This document shows, piece by piece, positions 26,924 through 36,696 of a DNA stretch of 64,000 bases. The notes beneath the pieces are model-generated. The model ran no database searches. It worked only from the letters and a program-made list of their open reading frames with translations, and was not told the DNA's origin. Every line of letters starts with the position of its first letter. Positions within the stretch are counted from its first letter, which is position 1. This DNA is from Alphaproteobacteria bacterium. Its GTDB lineage: Bacteria; Pseudomonadota; Alphaproteobacteria; ATCC43930; CGMCC-115725. The stretch covers positions 124,001 through 188,000 of the forward strand of contig JAGWNF010000003.1 of NCBI GenBank assembly GCA_028871455.1, given 5' to 3'. The position numbers were made by a program, and so were the translations under genes.

Positions 26924-27316
26924 TCAGACATTTTTCACCACATCAGCCAGCATGTCGCGCACCTGCCCGGCGACACGTGTCAGGCCTGCGTTGTCGATGG
27001 CCTGCATCGAGGCAACCGGGTCGATGGCCGAAACCTCGACGCCGCCATCAACCTCTCGCAGGATCACGTTGCAGGGCAGCATGGCCCCAACACGCGGTTC
27101 CAGCCCGAGGGCGTGGTGCGCCATTTTCGGGTTGCAGGCGCCGAGAATGCGATAGCCGCGCATCTCTTCGCCCAACTTCTTCTTCATCGTCGCCTGGACG
27201 TCGATCTCGGTCAGCACGCCAAAGCCCGCCTCGGCCAAGGCCGCCCGAACGCGCTCCTCGGCCGCACGGAGCGTGATGTTCGGGATGGTGCGATCAATCG
27301 TGTAGCCCATATCCAT
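26924..27316 (-). CDS. DUF302 domain protein
   Basis: 130 residues from ATG 27316 with AAAGGA just upstream; the frame is open further but without a supported start. DUF302 features: YTIDRTIPN, GFGVLTEIDVQATMKKKLG, YRILGACNPKMAHHAL and LPCNVILREVDGGVEVSAIDP. The GACNP and LPCN cysteines are the usual conserved ones. Role unknown; such proteins often occur near heavy-metal or sulfur genes, but none is here. The 221-base gap upstream (27317-27537) has no supportable gene. Confidence 0.85.
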   Translation of the reverse strand: MDMGYTIDRTIPNITLRAAEERVRAALAEAGFGVLTEIDVQATMKKKLGEEMRGYRILGACNPKMAHHALGLEPRVGAMLPCNVILREVDGGVEVSAIDPVASMQAIDNAGLTRVAGQVRDMLADVVKNV

Positions 27317-27537
27317 TGTCCTTTCCGTTCGTGGCCGCAAGGCGTCATTTACGCAGGCATTTTGTCGGCACGGCAATGGCGAGACCGACGACGACCAGGA
27401 TGAGCAACATCCAAGCAAACCCGAAGCCTCGTTCACCCCGGTGCGCGAGAGATCAAACGAGGCTGAATCGGCTCATCATGGGAGCGACAAAGCAAGCGGC
27501 TCGGCGTTCATCTGCCGATCGCGTCGTGGCACTGGCG

Positions 27538-29334
27538 CTAGCCGCCGTGCGTCGGCGCGGCGTCGTCGATTTGCAGCTGCACGCTCTCGCGGCCCTGCCA
27601 GGTGTCGACGCGGAGGTGGCCGGCGACGTGGAAGCCGATGCCCTGCGACCGCAGCAGCGCGGGACCGAGCGCGCTTTCGAGCGCGCGGAAGGCGATCGCC
27701 TTGAGGCGGCCGGTGCCGGCGCCGTCGCCCAGCGTGCAGCTCACATGCGCCTGGTCCCGCCCCACGGCGGTCGCGCGCAGCACGCGCAGATTGGCGAAGG
27801 CGAAGCGCGGTTCTGAATTTCCGGTTCCAAACGGCGCCATGCGCTCGATCACCGCCGCGAAATCGGTCGTCGCGGCGGCGCAGGCGAGCGCGCCGTCGAT
27901 CGGCAGCTCGGGCACCGGTTCCTGACCGGCCAGCGCCTCGCCGATGCGCGCGCCGAGAAAATCGCGCAGCGCGTCGAGCTTGCCGGTCTCGGCCGTGAAG
28001 CCGGCCGCCATGGCATGACCGCCGCCATTCACCAGCAGCCCCGCCTGGCGCGCGGCGATCACCGCCGCGCCGAGCGCGACGCCGGCGACCGAGCGGCCCG
28101 AGCCCTTGGCGACGCCGTTTTCGATCGCCGCGACCAGCGCCGGCTTGCCGTAGCGCTCCTTGAGGCGGCTGGCGACGATGCCGATGACGCCCGGATGCCA
28201 GCCCGGCTGGGCGACGAAAATCAGCGGCGCCTTGGGATCGCCGGCTTCGGCCTGCGCCGCCGCCTCGTCGAGCACGCGCGCCTCGATCTGGCGGCGCTCG
28301 TCGTTGAGGCGGTCGAGCTCGGCGGCGATCTGGCGCGCTTCGAGCGGATCGTCGGTCGCCAGCAGCCGCGTGCCGAGATCGGCGGCGCCGACGCGGCCAC
28401 CGGCATTGACGCGCGGCCCGAGAATGAATCCGGCATGATAGGCGTCGATGCGCTCGGCCAGCCGCGCGACATCGGCGAGCGCGGCGATGCCGGTATTTCT
28501 CCGCTGGCGCATCACCTTGAGGCCCTGCGCCACCAGCGCGCGGTTGACGCCGGTGAGCGGCACCACGTCGCACACCGTACCGAGCGCCACCAGATCGAGC
28601 AGCGCCATCAGATCGGGCTCGGGCCGCGACGCGTAATGGCCGGCCTCGCGCAGCGCGCGATTGACCGCCACCGCCAGCAGGAACGCGACGCCGACGGCCG
28701 CGAGATTGCCATGCGCGCCGCTTTCGTCGAGCCGGTTGGGATTGATCACCGCCAGCGCGCGCGGCAGGTCCGGCTCGGCGACGTGATGGTCGACGACCAC
28801 CACGTCGAGGCCGGCGCGCGCCGCCTCCGCCAGCGGCGCGAACGCGGTCACGCCGCAATCGACCGTGACCGCAACGGCGGCGCCTTCCGCCTTGAGCTTC
28901 AGTAGCGCCGGCGCGTTCGGCCCGTAGCCTTCGCGCTGGCGATCCGGAATATAGACGCGGACCTTGCCACCGGCGGCCTCGACGAAGCGCTTGAGCAGCG
29001 CCGAGGCCGTCGCGCCGTCGACGTCGTAATCGCCGAAGACGGCGATGGTCTCGCCGGCGCGGATCGCGGCGACGATGCGCGCCACCGCTTCCGCCATGCC
29101 CTTGAACGACAGTGGATCGGGCAGCGCGTCGCGCAGCGTCGGCGCCAGGAACAGCTCGCCGGCGTCCTCCGCCACTCCGCGGCACGACAGGATGCGGCCG
29201 ACGATCTCCGGCACGCCGAGACGCTGCGCCAGCGCCAGGCCGAGCCGCGCGTCGCCGCTGCGCTCGCGCCAGCGCAGGCCCTTGAGCGAGCGCTCGACGC
29301 CGAGAAAGCCGCGCGTGCCGACGTTACCGTCCAT
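27538..29334 (-). CDS. recJ: Single-stranded-DNA-specific exonuclease RecJ
   Basis: 598 residues. DHH phosphoesterase motifs: VFGDYDVDGATASALL (about 91-106), VTVDCGVTAF, VVVDHHVAEPDLP, then DHHA1 with GGGHAMAAG (about 422-430) and a C-terminal OB-like region. It degrades 5' ssDNA ends in RecFOR recombination and base-excision or mismatch repair. Its ATG lies inside the 3' end of glpX (11-base overlap), so the two are coupled. Confidence 0.96.
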   Translation of the reverse strand: MDGNVGTRGFLGVERSLKGLRWRERSGDARLGLALAQRLGVPEIVGRILSCRGVAEDAGELFLAPTLRDALPDPLSFKGMAEAVARIVAAIRAGETIAVFGDYDVDGATASALLKRFVEAAGGKVRVYIPDRQREGYGPNAPALLKLKAEGAAVAVTVDCGVTAFAPLAEAARAGLDVVVVDHHVAEPDLPRALAVINPNRLDESGAHGNLAAVGVAFLLAVAVNRALREAGHYASRPEPDLMALLDLVALGTVCDVVPLTGVNRALVAQGLKVMRQRRNTGIAALADVARLAERIDAYHAGFILGPRVNAGGRVGAADLGTRLLATDDPLEARQIAAELDRLNDERRQIEARVLDEAAAQAEAGDPKAPLIFVAQPGWHPGVIGIVASRLKERYGKPALVAAIENGVAKGSGRSVAGVALGAAVIAARQAGLLVNGGGHAMAAGFTAETGKLDALRDFLGARIGEALAGQEPVPELPIDGALACAAATTDFAAVIERMAPFGTGNSEPRFAFANLRVLRATAVGRDQAHVSCTLGDGAGTGRLKAIAFRALESALGPALLRSQGIGFHVAGHLRVDTWQGRESVQLQIDDAAPTHGG

Positions 29335-30316
29335 CCGGCTGCAGGAAGTCGTAGTTGCTCTTGCGCTCGAAATTATGCACCGCCTCGACCACGCGCACCG
29401 TGCCGCTCTTCGATCGCATCACCATCGAGTGCGTCACCGCGCCATGATCGATGCGGCGCACGCCTTGCAGCATGGTGCCGTTGGTGACGCCCGTCGCGGC
29501 GAACATCACGTCACCGTGCGCCAGATCCTCCAGGCCGTATTTGCGGTTGAGATCGGCGACGCCGAGACGGCGCGCCCGGCCCTTCTCGTCCTCGTTGCGG
29601 AACAGGAGGCGCCCCTGCATGAAGCCGCCGATGCAGCGCAACGCGGCGGCGGCCAAGACGCCCTCCGGCGCGCCGCCCGAGCCCATGTAGATGTCGACGC
29701 CGCTCTCCGCCCGCGCAGTCGCGATCACGCCGGAAACGTCGCCATCGGAGATCAGCATGATGCGCGCGCCGGCGGCGCGCACCTTGCCGATGAGATCGCT
29801 GTGCCGCGGCCGGTCGAGGATGCAGACCACCAGGTCCGAGACCGCGACATTCTTCGCCTTCGCGAGGTTCTTGAGGTTTTCGCCCGGCGCCGCGTCGAGA
29901 TCGACGATGCCGTCGCCGAGCCCGATCGCGATCTTGTCCATATAGACGTCGGGCGCGTTGAGGAAGCCGCCGGCTTCGGCCATCGCGACGACGGCGAGCG
30001 CGTTCTGGCCGCCCTTGGCGGTGATGGTGGTGCCCTCGAGCGGATCGAGCGCGATGTCGATCTTCGGTCCCTGGCCGTTGCCGACCTTCTCGCCGATGTA
30101 GAGCATCGGCGCCTCGTCGCGCTCGCCCTCGCCGATCACCACGGTGCCGTCGATCGCCAGGCCGTTGAGCGCCTTGCGCATCGCGTCGACCGCCGCCTGG
30201 TCGGCGGCCTTTTCGTCGCCGCGGCCCATCAGGCGCGACGCCGAAAGCGCGGCGGCTTCGGTCACCCGCACCGCTTCGAGCGCGAGATTGCGGTCCATCG
30301 TGAAGTTGCCCGCCAT
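29324..30316 (-). CDS. glpX: Fructose-1,6-bisphosphatase class II
   Basis: 330 residues. Metal and phosphate motifs GEGERDEAPML and DIALDPLEGTT, with the family YMGSGGAPEGVLAAA. Converts fructose-1,6-bisphosphate to fructose-6-phosphate in gluconeogenesis. The order hom-glpX-recJ is common in alphaproteobacteria. No sign of fusion with sedoheptulose bisphosphatase extensions. Confidence 0.96.
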   Translation of the reverse strand: MAGNFTMDRNLALEAVRVTEAAALSASRLMGRGDEKAADQAAVDAMRKALNGLAIDGTVVIGEGERDEAPMLYIGEKVGNGQGPKIDIALDPLEGTTITAKGGQNALAVVAMAEAGGFLNAPDVYMDKIAIGLGDGIVDLDAAPGENLKNLAKAKNVAVSDLVVCILDRPRHSDLIGKVRAAGARIMLISDGDVSGVIATARAESGVDIYMGSGGAPEGVLAAAALRCIGGFMQGRLLFRNEDEKGRARRLGVADLNRKYGLEDLAHGDVMFAATGVTNGTMLQGVRRIDHGAVTHSMVMRSKSGTVRVVEAVHNFERKSNYDFLQPDGR

Positions 30317-30343
30317 CGTCTGTCTCCGCTGCTTTCCGGTTCC

Positions 30344-31624
30344 TTATAGAGCTTCGATGCGGATCATGCGCGGCTTCTCGCGCACGGTCTTGAGCCGCGC
30401 GATCCGGTCGAGCGCACGGCGCATCGGCGCTTCCACGGTCTCGTGGGTGGTGATGACAACCGGCACGGTCTCGTCCGGCGCGCGGCCGCGTTGGATCATC
30501 TGCTCCATCGAGACCTTCTCGTCGCGCAGCGCGGCGGTGATGTCGGCCATCACGCCAGGGCGGTCTACCACCATGAGCCGCAGATAATAGGCGCCTTCGT
30601 GCTGCGCCATCGGCGCGAGCTTGGGCTTGGCGCCGGCATTGAGTCCCTGCCCGGCGCGGCCGCGCGCGATATCGATCAGGTCGGCGACGACCGCGGACGC
30701 CGTCGGCTCGGCGCCGGCGCCGCGGCCTTCGAGCACGACGCGGCCGACGAAATCGCCCTCGACGACGACGGCGTTGAACACGCCTTCGACATGCGCGATC
30801 GGCGTCGCCGCCGGCACCATGCAGGGATGCACCCGCTGCTCGAGCCCGTGCGGCGTCTGGCGGGCGATGCCGAGCAGCTTGATGCGGTAGCCGAGCGCTT
30901 CGGCGAACTCGATGTCCGCCGCTGAGACGTGCCGGATGCCCTCGACATGCACGCCCTTGAAATCGACCGCGCCGCCGAAGGCGACGGCGGCGAGGATGGC
31001 GAGTTTGTGCGCGGTGTCGACGCCGTCGATGTCGAAGCGCGGATCGGCCTCGGCATAGCCTAGCTTCTGCGCCTCCTTGAGCACGTCGGCGAAGTCGCGT
31101 CGGCTGTCGCGCATCTGCGTCAGGATGTAATTGCAGGTGCCGTTGAGGATGCCGTAGACGCGTTGCACTTTGTTGGCGGCGAGGCCCTCGCGCAGCGCCT
31201 TCAGGATCGGAATGCCGCCGGCGACCGCCGCCTCGAAGGCGAGCGCGACGCCCTGCCGGGCCGCGAGGCGCGCGAGTTCGTTGCCGTGATGCGCCAGCAT
31301 CGCCTTGTTGGCGGTGACGACCGGCTTGCCGGCGGCCAGCGCGGTCTTGACCACGTCGAGCGCGACGCCGTCCGCGCCGCCGATCAGCTCGACCACGACG
31401 TCGAGGTTCGGATCGGTGGCGAAGGCGTGCGGCGTCGCGTGCCATTTCGGCTGCGATAGGTCGAGACCGCGGTCGCGCTTGCGGTCGCGCTCGAGCACGG
31501 CGGCGAGCTCGATCTTGCGTCCGGCGCGGCCGGCGATCAGTGCCGCGTTGGCGGCGAGCAGCCGCACCACGCCGGTGCCGACGGTGCCGAGTCCGGCGAT
31601 GCCGATTCGCAGGGGAGATGTCAC
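30344..31624 (-). CDS. hom: Homoserine dehydrogenase
   Basis: 426 residues. NAD(P)-binding GLGTVGTGVVRLL at the N-terminus; catalytic region GILNGTCNYILTQM and YAEADPRFDIDGVDTAHKLA; C-terminal ACT domain (YYLRLMVVDRPGVMADITAA) for threonine feedback. Reduces aspartate semialdehyde to homoserine for threonine and methionine. 27 bases upstream of glpX, probably one transcript. Confidence 0.96.
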   Translation of the reverse strand: MTSPLRIGIAGLGTVGTGVVRLLAANAALIAGRAGRKIELAAVLERDRKRDRGLDLSQPKWHATPHAFATDPNLDVVVELIGGADGVALDVVKTALAAGKPVVTANKAMLAHHGNELARLAARQGVALAFEAAVAGGIPILKALREGLAANKVQRVYGILNGTCNYILTQMRDSRRDFADVLKEAQKLGYAEADPRFDIDGVDTAHKLAILAAVAFGGAVDFKGVHVEGIRHVSAADIEFAEALGYRIKLLGIARQTPHGLEQRVHPCMVPAATPIAHVEGVFNAVVVEGDFVGRVVLEGRGAGAEPTASAVVADLIDIARGRAGQGLNAGAKPKLAPMAQHEGAYYLRLMVVDRPGVMADITAALRDEKVSMEQMIQRGRAPDETVPVVITTHETVEAPMRRALDRIARLKTVREKPRMIRIEAL

Positions 31625-31736
31625 GTCAGACTCCTTGGGGAGCCGTTTGTACCCTCCGACGGCGGGAACGGCGACAGTTTTCCGCCGCCCGAGTCGGCGC
31701 CGGATTCACACGGACGTAACCGACGGTCGCCGGCGA

Positions 31737-32741
31737 TCAATATTCCATGAACACTTCGGCACGCGACCGGGCGCTGGCCACCGCCGGCGCCGCTTCGACC
31801 CGGATATTCCGCGGCGGCACGCCGAGCTTCGACAGCGCCTGCGCCACCGCGTTGGCGCGATCGAGGGCAAGATCGAGGCCGGCGATCCGCTGCCGCATCG
31901 CGTCGGTGCTGTGGCCCGGCTCGGCGTGGCCGACGACCCGAATCTCGCCGCCGGTCTGCTTGTAGAGGCCGGCAATCTCGTTCAACGCACTCTCCTGGGT
32001 CGCCGCCAGATCGGCCGATCCCGGCGGGAAGACGATGTCGCCGACCGAGACGGTGATCGGATTCGCGGCGGTCGCGGGCGTGCGCATGGCAAGCGACGGG
32101 TGACTGCCGCGCACGCCGGTCGGCGCCGCCGATGGTGGCGGCGGTGGCGTCAGCGTCACCTTCGGCGCAGGCGGCGGCTGGGTGGTCATCACCCTCGCCG
32201 GCGTCGGCGGCGGTGGCGGCGCTTCGCCTCTCGGCACCGACCGTATCGTCGGGCTGGTAAGCGAGGATTCCTGCGCTGGCGCCGGCGGTGCGGTGCTGGT
32301 CGTCACCGGCGTCGGCGGCACCGCGCGCGGCGCTGTTGTCGCTTCGGTCGCGTGCATCCCGGGCGGCGGCAGCTTCGGTGCGGCCGGTGGCGGCGGCGCG
32401 ACGCTGGCGACCTGGCTGCCGGCCTGGAGCTGCTCGTTGCTGTACTGGGCGTGCCGGCGGTCGGCGACCAGGCTGTCGACGAGTTTTTGGCGTTCGGCGG
32501 TGCTGGTCGCGCCGCTCGGCACGTTCGGCACCGTCGCCAGGTTCGGATACGGCTCGTTGCTGCCGGCTTCGAGATTCTGCTGGTTGCGCTGGTTGGTGTC
32601 CTCGACGTCGTTCTGGCTGTTGCCCGAAACGCCGCGATACCACGCCACCGGATTCACCGCGTCGGGGACGTGACTGCACCCGGCCAGCGGCAAGGCCACG
32701 GCAGCAATCGCCGCTCCCACCCAAATTCGTCCAACCCGCAT
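31737..32741 (-). CDS. OmpA-family lipoprotein with proline-rich linker
   Basis: 334 residues from ATG 32741 (GAGG 7 bases upstream; ATG 32762 is an alternative). A lipoprotein signal (lipobox LAGC, cysteine near 22), then a disordered segment (about 60-215) very rich in Pro, Ala and Thr with PPPP runs, then an OmpA-like peptidoglycan-binding domain (about 230-334: VSVGDIVFPPGSADL, VVGHAEPG, DRANAVAQAL). The usual peptidoglycan-contact Asp of the loop is replaced by Glu in GHAEPG, while the Arg in DRA is kept. It probably tethers the outer membrane to the wall. Confidence 0.82.
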   Translation of the reverse strand: MRVGRIWVGAAIAAVALPLAGCSHVPDAVNPVAWYRGVSGNSQNDVEDTNQRNQQNLEAGSNEPYPNLATVPNVPSGATSTAERQKLVDSLVADRRHAQYSNEQLQAGSQVASVAPPPPAAPKLPPPGMHATEATTAPRAVPPTPVTTSTAPPAPAQESSLTSPTIRSVPRGEAPPPPPTPARVMTTQPPPAPKVTLTPPPPPSAAPTGVRGSHPSLAMRTPATAANPITVSVGDIVFPPGSADLAATQESALNEIAGLYKQTGGEIRVVGHAEPGHSTDAMRQRIAGLDLALDRANAVAQALSKLGVPPRNIRVEAAPAVASARSRAEVFMEY

Positions 32742-32790
32742 CCTGCGCCTCGGCGTCAACATCCCTGGCGAACCGCGTCGCCCGCTCTTA

Positions 32791-32796
32791 TATAAT
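32791..32796 (+). promoter_or_regulatory. Possible phaC promoter -10
   Basis: A perfect TATAAT in an AT-rich patch of the divergent region between the OmpA-like lipoprotein and phaC. No good -35 is seen at 16-18 bases upstream, and the patch could also serve the minus-strand gene (TATTAT on that strand). Confidence 0.3.
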
Positions 32797-32918
32797 ACGT
32801 GCGTCCCGCCGCCTGTATTAGAGCCCCGATCGCCCGTCACGCAAATGCTTTCACACCGCAATTGCGGGCCGCCGGGGCCGCCGGGCTCCGGGCCACTGGC
32901 TGGACCCGAGAGCGAGCG

Positions 32919-34727
32919 ATGAGCGAGACCGTGCCACAACCGCCGAAAATTCCGGATCCCGCCGTCTGGTCGCGCACCATGGCGGAGATCGCGGCGCGCA
33001 GCCAGCGGCTGGTGACCGAGTTCCTATCGCGGCAGGGCGCGGTGGCGGCTGATGACGGCATCGGACCGGTCGATCCGCTCAACGTCGGCAATGCGTTCCT
33101 CGAGATGACGCGGCGCATGATCGCCAATCCCGCGCCGGTGATCGAGGCGCAGCTGTCGCTTTGGCAGGACTACATGCGGCTCTGGCAGAACGCGGCCGAG
33201 CGATTTCTCGGCGGCAATCCGGCGCCCGTGGTGCAGCCGGCGCCGGCCGATCAGCGCTTCAAGGACGACGCCTGGCGCGAGAGCACGCTCTTCGACTTCA
33301 TCAAGCAGAGCTATCTGCTGACGGCCCGCTGGATGCAGTCGACCGTGAAGAAGGTCGACGGCCTCGACGAGAAGACGGCGCAGAAGGTCGATTTCTACAC
33401 GCGGCAATTCGTCGACGCGATCGCGCCGACCAATTTCATCGCCACCAATCCCGAAGTGCTGCGCACCACCATCGATACCGGCGGCGAGAATCTCGTCAAC
33501 GGCCTCAAGAACCTGCTCGACGATCTCGAACGCGGCAAGGGCCGGCTGATGATCAAGATGACCGATCTCGACTCCTTCAAGGTCGGCAAGAACATCGCGG
33601 TCTCGCCGGGCAAGGTCGTCTTCCGTAACGATCTGATCGAGCTGATCCAGTACGCGCCGGCGACCGAAAAGGTGCAGCGGACGCCGCTGCTGATCGTGCC
33701 GCCGTGGATCAACAAGTTCTATATCCTCGACCTGCGGCCGACGAATTCCTTCGTTAAATGGGCCGTCGAACAGGGGCACACCGTCTTCATCGTCTCGTGG
33801 GTCAATCCGGACGGCCGTCTCGCCGAAAAGACCTTCGACGACTACCTGCGCGAGGGACCGCTGGCGGCGCTCGATGCGATCGAGCGGGCCATGGGCGAGA
33901 AGCAGGCGAACATCATCGGCTATTGTCTGGGCGGCACGCTCGTCGCTGCGACCCTCGCCTGGCTCGCCGCCACGGGCGACACGCGGATCAAGTCGGCGAC
34001 GTTCTTCGCCTCGCTGGTGGACTTCAAGGAGGCCGGAGAACTCTCGGTGTTCATCGACGAGGAGCAGCTCAAATCGCTCGAGGAGCGCATGAGCAAGCAC
34101 GGCTATCTCGAAGGCGCCGACATGGCGACGACCTTCAATATGCTGCGCGCCAACGACCTGATCTGGTCCTTTGTCGTCAACAACTACCTGCTCGGCCGCG
34201 AGCCCTTCCCCTTCGACCTGCTCTACTGGAACAGCGATTCGACGCGGATGCCGGCGGCGATGCACAGCTTCTACCTGCGCAACATGTATCAGGAGAACCG
34301 CCTGTCGCAGCCGGGCGGTATCGTGCTGGCCGGCGTGCCGATCGATTTGCGCCAGATCAAGACGCCGACCTTCATCCTCTCGACCAAGGAGGACCACATC
34401 GCGCCGTGGAAATCGACCTACGTCGCGACGCAGCTCTACGGCGGGCCGGTGAAGTTCGTGCTCGCCGCCTCGGGTCATATCGCCGGCGTCATCAATTCGC
34501 CCGGCAAGGTCAAATACGGCCACTGGGAGAACGACAAGCTACCGAAGGATCCGGAGGCGTGGCTCAAGGCGGCGGCGTTCCACGGGGGTTCATGGTGGCC
34601 GCACTGGGAGGACTGGGTGAAGCCGTTCGCCGGCGGCGAAGTCGATGCGCGCTGGCCGGGCGACGGCAAGCTCAAACCGCTCGCCGATGCACCCGGCACC
34701 TACGTGATGGTGAAATCAGGAAGCTAA
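32919..34727 (+). CDS. phaC: Class I poly(3-hydroxyalkanoate) synthase
   Basis: 602 residues from ATG 32919. The alpha/beta hydrolase core holds the lipase-like box GYCLGG with nucleophile Cys near 336, Asp near 492 (KEDHIAPW) and His near 520 (SGHIAGV), the complete PhaC triad. PhaC_N is present (FTETVDDP-like region absent; KVDFYTRQFVDAIAPTNF is the PhaC_N signature). It polymerises 3-hydroxyacyl-CoA into storage granules. No phaA, phaB, phasin or phaR is adjacent, so the rest of the pathway lies elsewhere. Its stop overlaps the convergent MAPEG stop by 4 bases. Confidence 0.95.
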   Translation: MSETVPQPPKIPDPAVWSRTMAEIAARSQRLVTEFLSRQGAVAADDGIGPVDPLNVGNAFLEMTRRMIANPAPVIEAQLSLWQDYMRLWQNAAERFLGGNPAPVVQPAPADQRFKDDAWRESTLFDFIKQSYLLTARWMQSTVKKVDGLDEKTAQKVDFYTRQFVDAIAPTNFIATNPEVLRTTIDTGGENLVNGLKNLLDDLERGKGRLMIKMTDLDSFKVGKNIAVSPGKVVFRNDLIELIQYAPATEKVQRTPLLIVPPWINKFYILDLRPTNSFVKWAVEQGHTVFIVSWVNPDGRLAEKTFDDYLREGPLAALDAIERAMGEKQANIIGYCLGGTLVAATLAWLAATGDTRIKSATFFASLVDFKEAGELSVFIDEEQLKSLEERMSKHGYLEGADMATTFNMLRANDLIWSFVVNNYLLGREPFPFDLLYWNSDSTRMPAAMHSFYLRNMYQENRLSQPGGIVLAGVPIDLRQIKTPTFILSTKEDHIAPWKSTYVATQLYGGPVKFVLAASGHIAGVINSPGKVKYGHWENDKLPKDPEAWLKAAAFHGGSWWPHWEDWVKPFAGGEVDARWPGDGKLKPLADAPGTYVMVKSGS

Positions 34728-35131
34728 ATTACCGCGGTTCGAATGAAGCACCAGATCAACAGCGCGCCGCCGACGAACAGGACGAGGAACGTCAATTTCG
34801 TGCCGACGAAGCGGCCGATCGACGCCTCGCCCGAGCACGTCAGGCCCCAGGCATGGACGAGACGGCCGACAATCAGCGCGATGCCGAGGGTGTGAATGAG
34901 CCAGGCGCGATAGCCGGCGGCCTCGAGCACGACGATCACCAGCAGCGCCAGCGGCGTGTACTCGACGAAATTCGCCTGCACGCGAATCGCGCGCTGGAGA
35001 TCGGTGTGGCCGCCGTCACCGAACCATACGCCGCGGACGGCGCGGCGCCGGATGATCAGTACGCTCAGCACCACCAGAATCAACGCGCACAAGCCGACAT
35101 AGAACGGCGACACGATCAATGCGTGCGCCAT
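34724..35131 (-). CDS. MAPEG-family membrane protein
   Basis: 135 residues from ATG 35131; an adjacent GTG at 35134 is equally placed for the GGGAGG site. Four membrane helices, with the MAPEG-type segment LQRAIRVQANFVEYTPLALL and GRLVHAWGLT. Eukaryotic relatives are glutathione S-transferases and prostaglandin synthases; bacterial roles are unclear. Convergent with phaC. Confidence 0.85.
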   Translation of the reverse strand: MAHALIVSPFYVGLCALILVVLSVLIIRRRAVRGVWFGDGGHTDLQRAIRVQANFVEYTPLALLVIVVLEAAGYRAWLIHTLGIALIVGRLVHAWGLTCSGEASIGRFVGTKLTFLVLFVGGALLIWCFIRTAVI

Positions 35132-35153
35132 CACGGCTGCCTCCCGATGCGGC

Positions 35154-36119
35154 TTACGACGCCAGCGCGTCGGTGAGGCCGGCGGCCTCGGGTAGACCGA
35201 GCATCAGATTCAAGTTCTGCACCGCCGCGCCCGCCGCGCCCTTGCCGAGATTGTCGAGCAACGCCACCAGCCGCGCCTGGCGCGCGGTCTCGGTGCCGAA
35301 GACATAGAGCTTCATGCGGTTGGTGCCGTTGAGCGCCTGCGGCTCGAGCGTCTTGAGCGCCGCCGCCTCGTCGAGCGAGGCCACTTCGACGAACCTCTCG
35401 CCGTCGTACGCGCGCGCCAGCGCCGCGTGCAGGTCCTTGAGCGTGGGCGACGCCGGCAGCGCATCAAGCTGCAACGGCACCTCGACGATCATGCCTTGCG
35501 CATAGCGGCCGACTGCCGGCGCAAAGAGCGGCCGGTGCGTCAGGCCGGCATGCTTCTGCATCTCGGGCACGTGCTTGTGCGCGAGGTTGAGGCCGTAAAT
35601 CCGATACGGCACCGTCGTGTAATTCGCCGCGCTCGTGTCCTCGAACTCGGCGACCATGCTCCTGCCGCCGCCGCTGTAGCCAGAGATGGCATTGACCGTA
35701 ATCGGCCAGCTTTTCGGGACCAAGCCACTCTCGATCAAGGGCCGCACCAGGGCGATGAAGCCGGTCGGATAGCAGCCGGGATTGGCGACGCGCCGCGAGT
35801 TGGCGATCGCGCCGCGCTGATCGGCGGACATCTCGGGAAAGCCGTAGGTCCAGCCGGCCACGGTGCGGTGCGCGGTCGAAGCGTCGATGACGCGCACGGA
35901 GTTGCTCTCGATCAGGCTCACCGCCTCGCGCGCCGCCTCGTCGGGCAGGCATAGGATCACCAGATCGGCGCCGTTGAGCAGGTCGCGCCGCGCGGCCGCG
36001 TCCTTGCGCCGCGCCGGATCGATCGAGACGAGATCGAGGTCGCGCCGCGGCTTGAGCCGCCGGTGGATCTGCAGGCCGGTGGTGCCGGCCTCGCCGTCGA
36101 TGAAGACCTTGGGCGCCAT
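35154..36119 (-). CDS. argC: N-acetyl-gamma-glutamyl-phosphate reductase (short type)
   Basis: 321 residues, the shorter alphaproteobacterial form. The N-terminal nucleotide-binding segment [17 protein letters not shown] and catalytic Cys116 in NPGCYPTG are present, with the [10 protein letters not shown] loop. Reduces N-acetylglutamyl phosphate to the semialdehyde in arginine synthesis. It lies downstream of rpsI but beyond a terminator, so it probably has its own promoter in 36120-36147. Confidence 0.95.
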   Translation of the reverse strand: MAPKVFIDGEAGTTGLQIHRRLKPRRDLDLVSIDPARRKDAAARRDLLNGADLVILCLPDEAAREAVSLIESNSVRVIDASTAHRTVAGWTYGFPEMSADQRGAIANSRRVANPGCYPTGFIALVRPLIESGLVPKSWPITVNAISGYSGGGRSMVAEFEDTSAANYTTVPYRIYGLNLAHKHVPEMQKHAGLTHRPLFAPAVGRYAQGMIVEVPLQLDALPASPTLKDLHAALARAYDGERFVEVASLDEAAALKTLEPQALNGTNRMKLYVFGTETARQARLVALLDNLGKGAAGAAVQNLNLMLGLPEAAGLTDALAS

Positions 36120-36147
36120 CGCAAAGACCTTTCACATAATCGCGCGC

Positions 36148-36180
36148 AAAAGAAAAGGGCACCGGCTCGCGCCGATGCCC
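36148..36180 (-). terminator. Rho-independent terminator after rpsI
   Basis: On the minus strand a 10-bp stem GGGCATCGGC/GCCGGTGCCC (one T-G wobble) with a GCGA tetraloop at 36157-36180 is followed by TTTTCTTTT at 36148-36156. It separates the ribosomal protein pair from argC. Confidence 0.88.
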
Positions 36181-36205
36181 TGCATGCGTCAAACGCAGGC
36201 GGTAA

Positions 36206-36694
36206 TCAGCGCTTCGAATACTGGAAGCGGCGTCGGGCCTTGGCGCGGCCGTACTTCTTGCGCTCGACGACGCGGCTGTCGCGCGTCAGGAAGCCGCCGG
36301 CCTTGAGCACGCCGCGCAGGCTCGGCTCGAAATAGGTCAGCGCCTTGCTGATGCCGTGGCGCACCGCGCCGGCCTGACCGGACAGGCCGCCGCCGGTGAC
36401 GGTGCAGACGATATCGTACTGGCCATTGCGCTGGCAGGTGACGAAGGGCTGGTTCAGCAGCATGCGCAGCACCGGCCGCGCGAAATAGACCTCGCTGTCC
36501 TTGCCGTTGACGCTGATCGTGCCCTTGCCCGGTTTGAGCCACACGCGCGCGACCGCGTTCTTGCGCTTGCCGGTGGCATAGGCGCGGCCCTGAGCGTCGA
36601 GGCGCGGCTTCGCTTCCTCGGCCGGCGTCGCGGCGGGGGTCTTGAGGAGCTGGGCGCCCTGCGCTTCGCGCAACGATTGCTGCAAATCAGCCAT
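36206..36694 (-). CDS. rpsI: 30S ribosomal protein S9
   Basis: 162 residues; a 35-residue N-terminal extension of low conservation precedes the S9 core ([39 protein letters not shown]) and the C-terminal [11 protein letters not shown] that reaches the P-site tRNA. Two bases after rplM, the conserved pair. Confidence 0.98.
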   Translation of the reverse strand: MADLQQSLREAQGAQLLKTPAATPAEEAKPRLDAQGRAYATGKRKNAVARVWLKPGKGTISVNGKDSEVYFARPVLRMLLNQPFVTCQRNGQYDIVCTVTGGGLSGQAGAVRHGISKALTYFEPSLRGVLKAGGFLTRDSRVVERKKYGRAKARRRFQYSKR

Positions 36695-36696
36695 AC

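Noticed and set aside
27330-27435. Minus-strand frame reading GERGFGFAWMLLILVVVGLA, like a small membrane peptide
   Set aside because: An in-frame stop lies just upstream and no ATG/GTG start with a ribosome site precedes the hydrophobic part; a start at the internal ATG would leave about 21 residues. May be a remnant.
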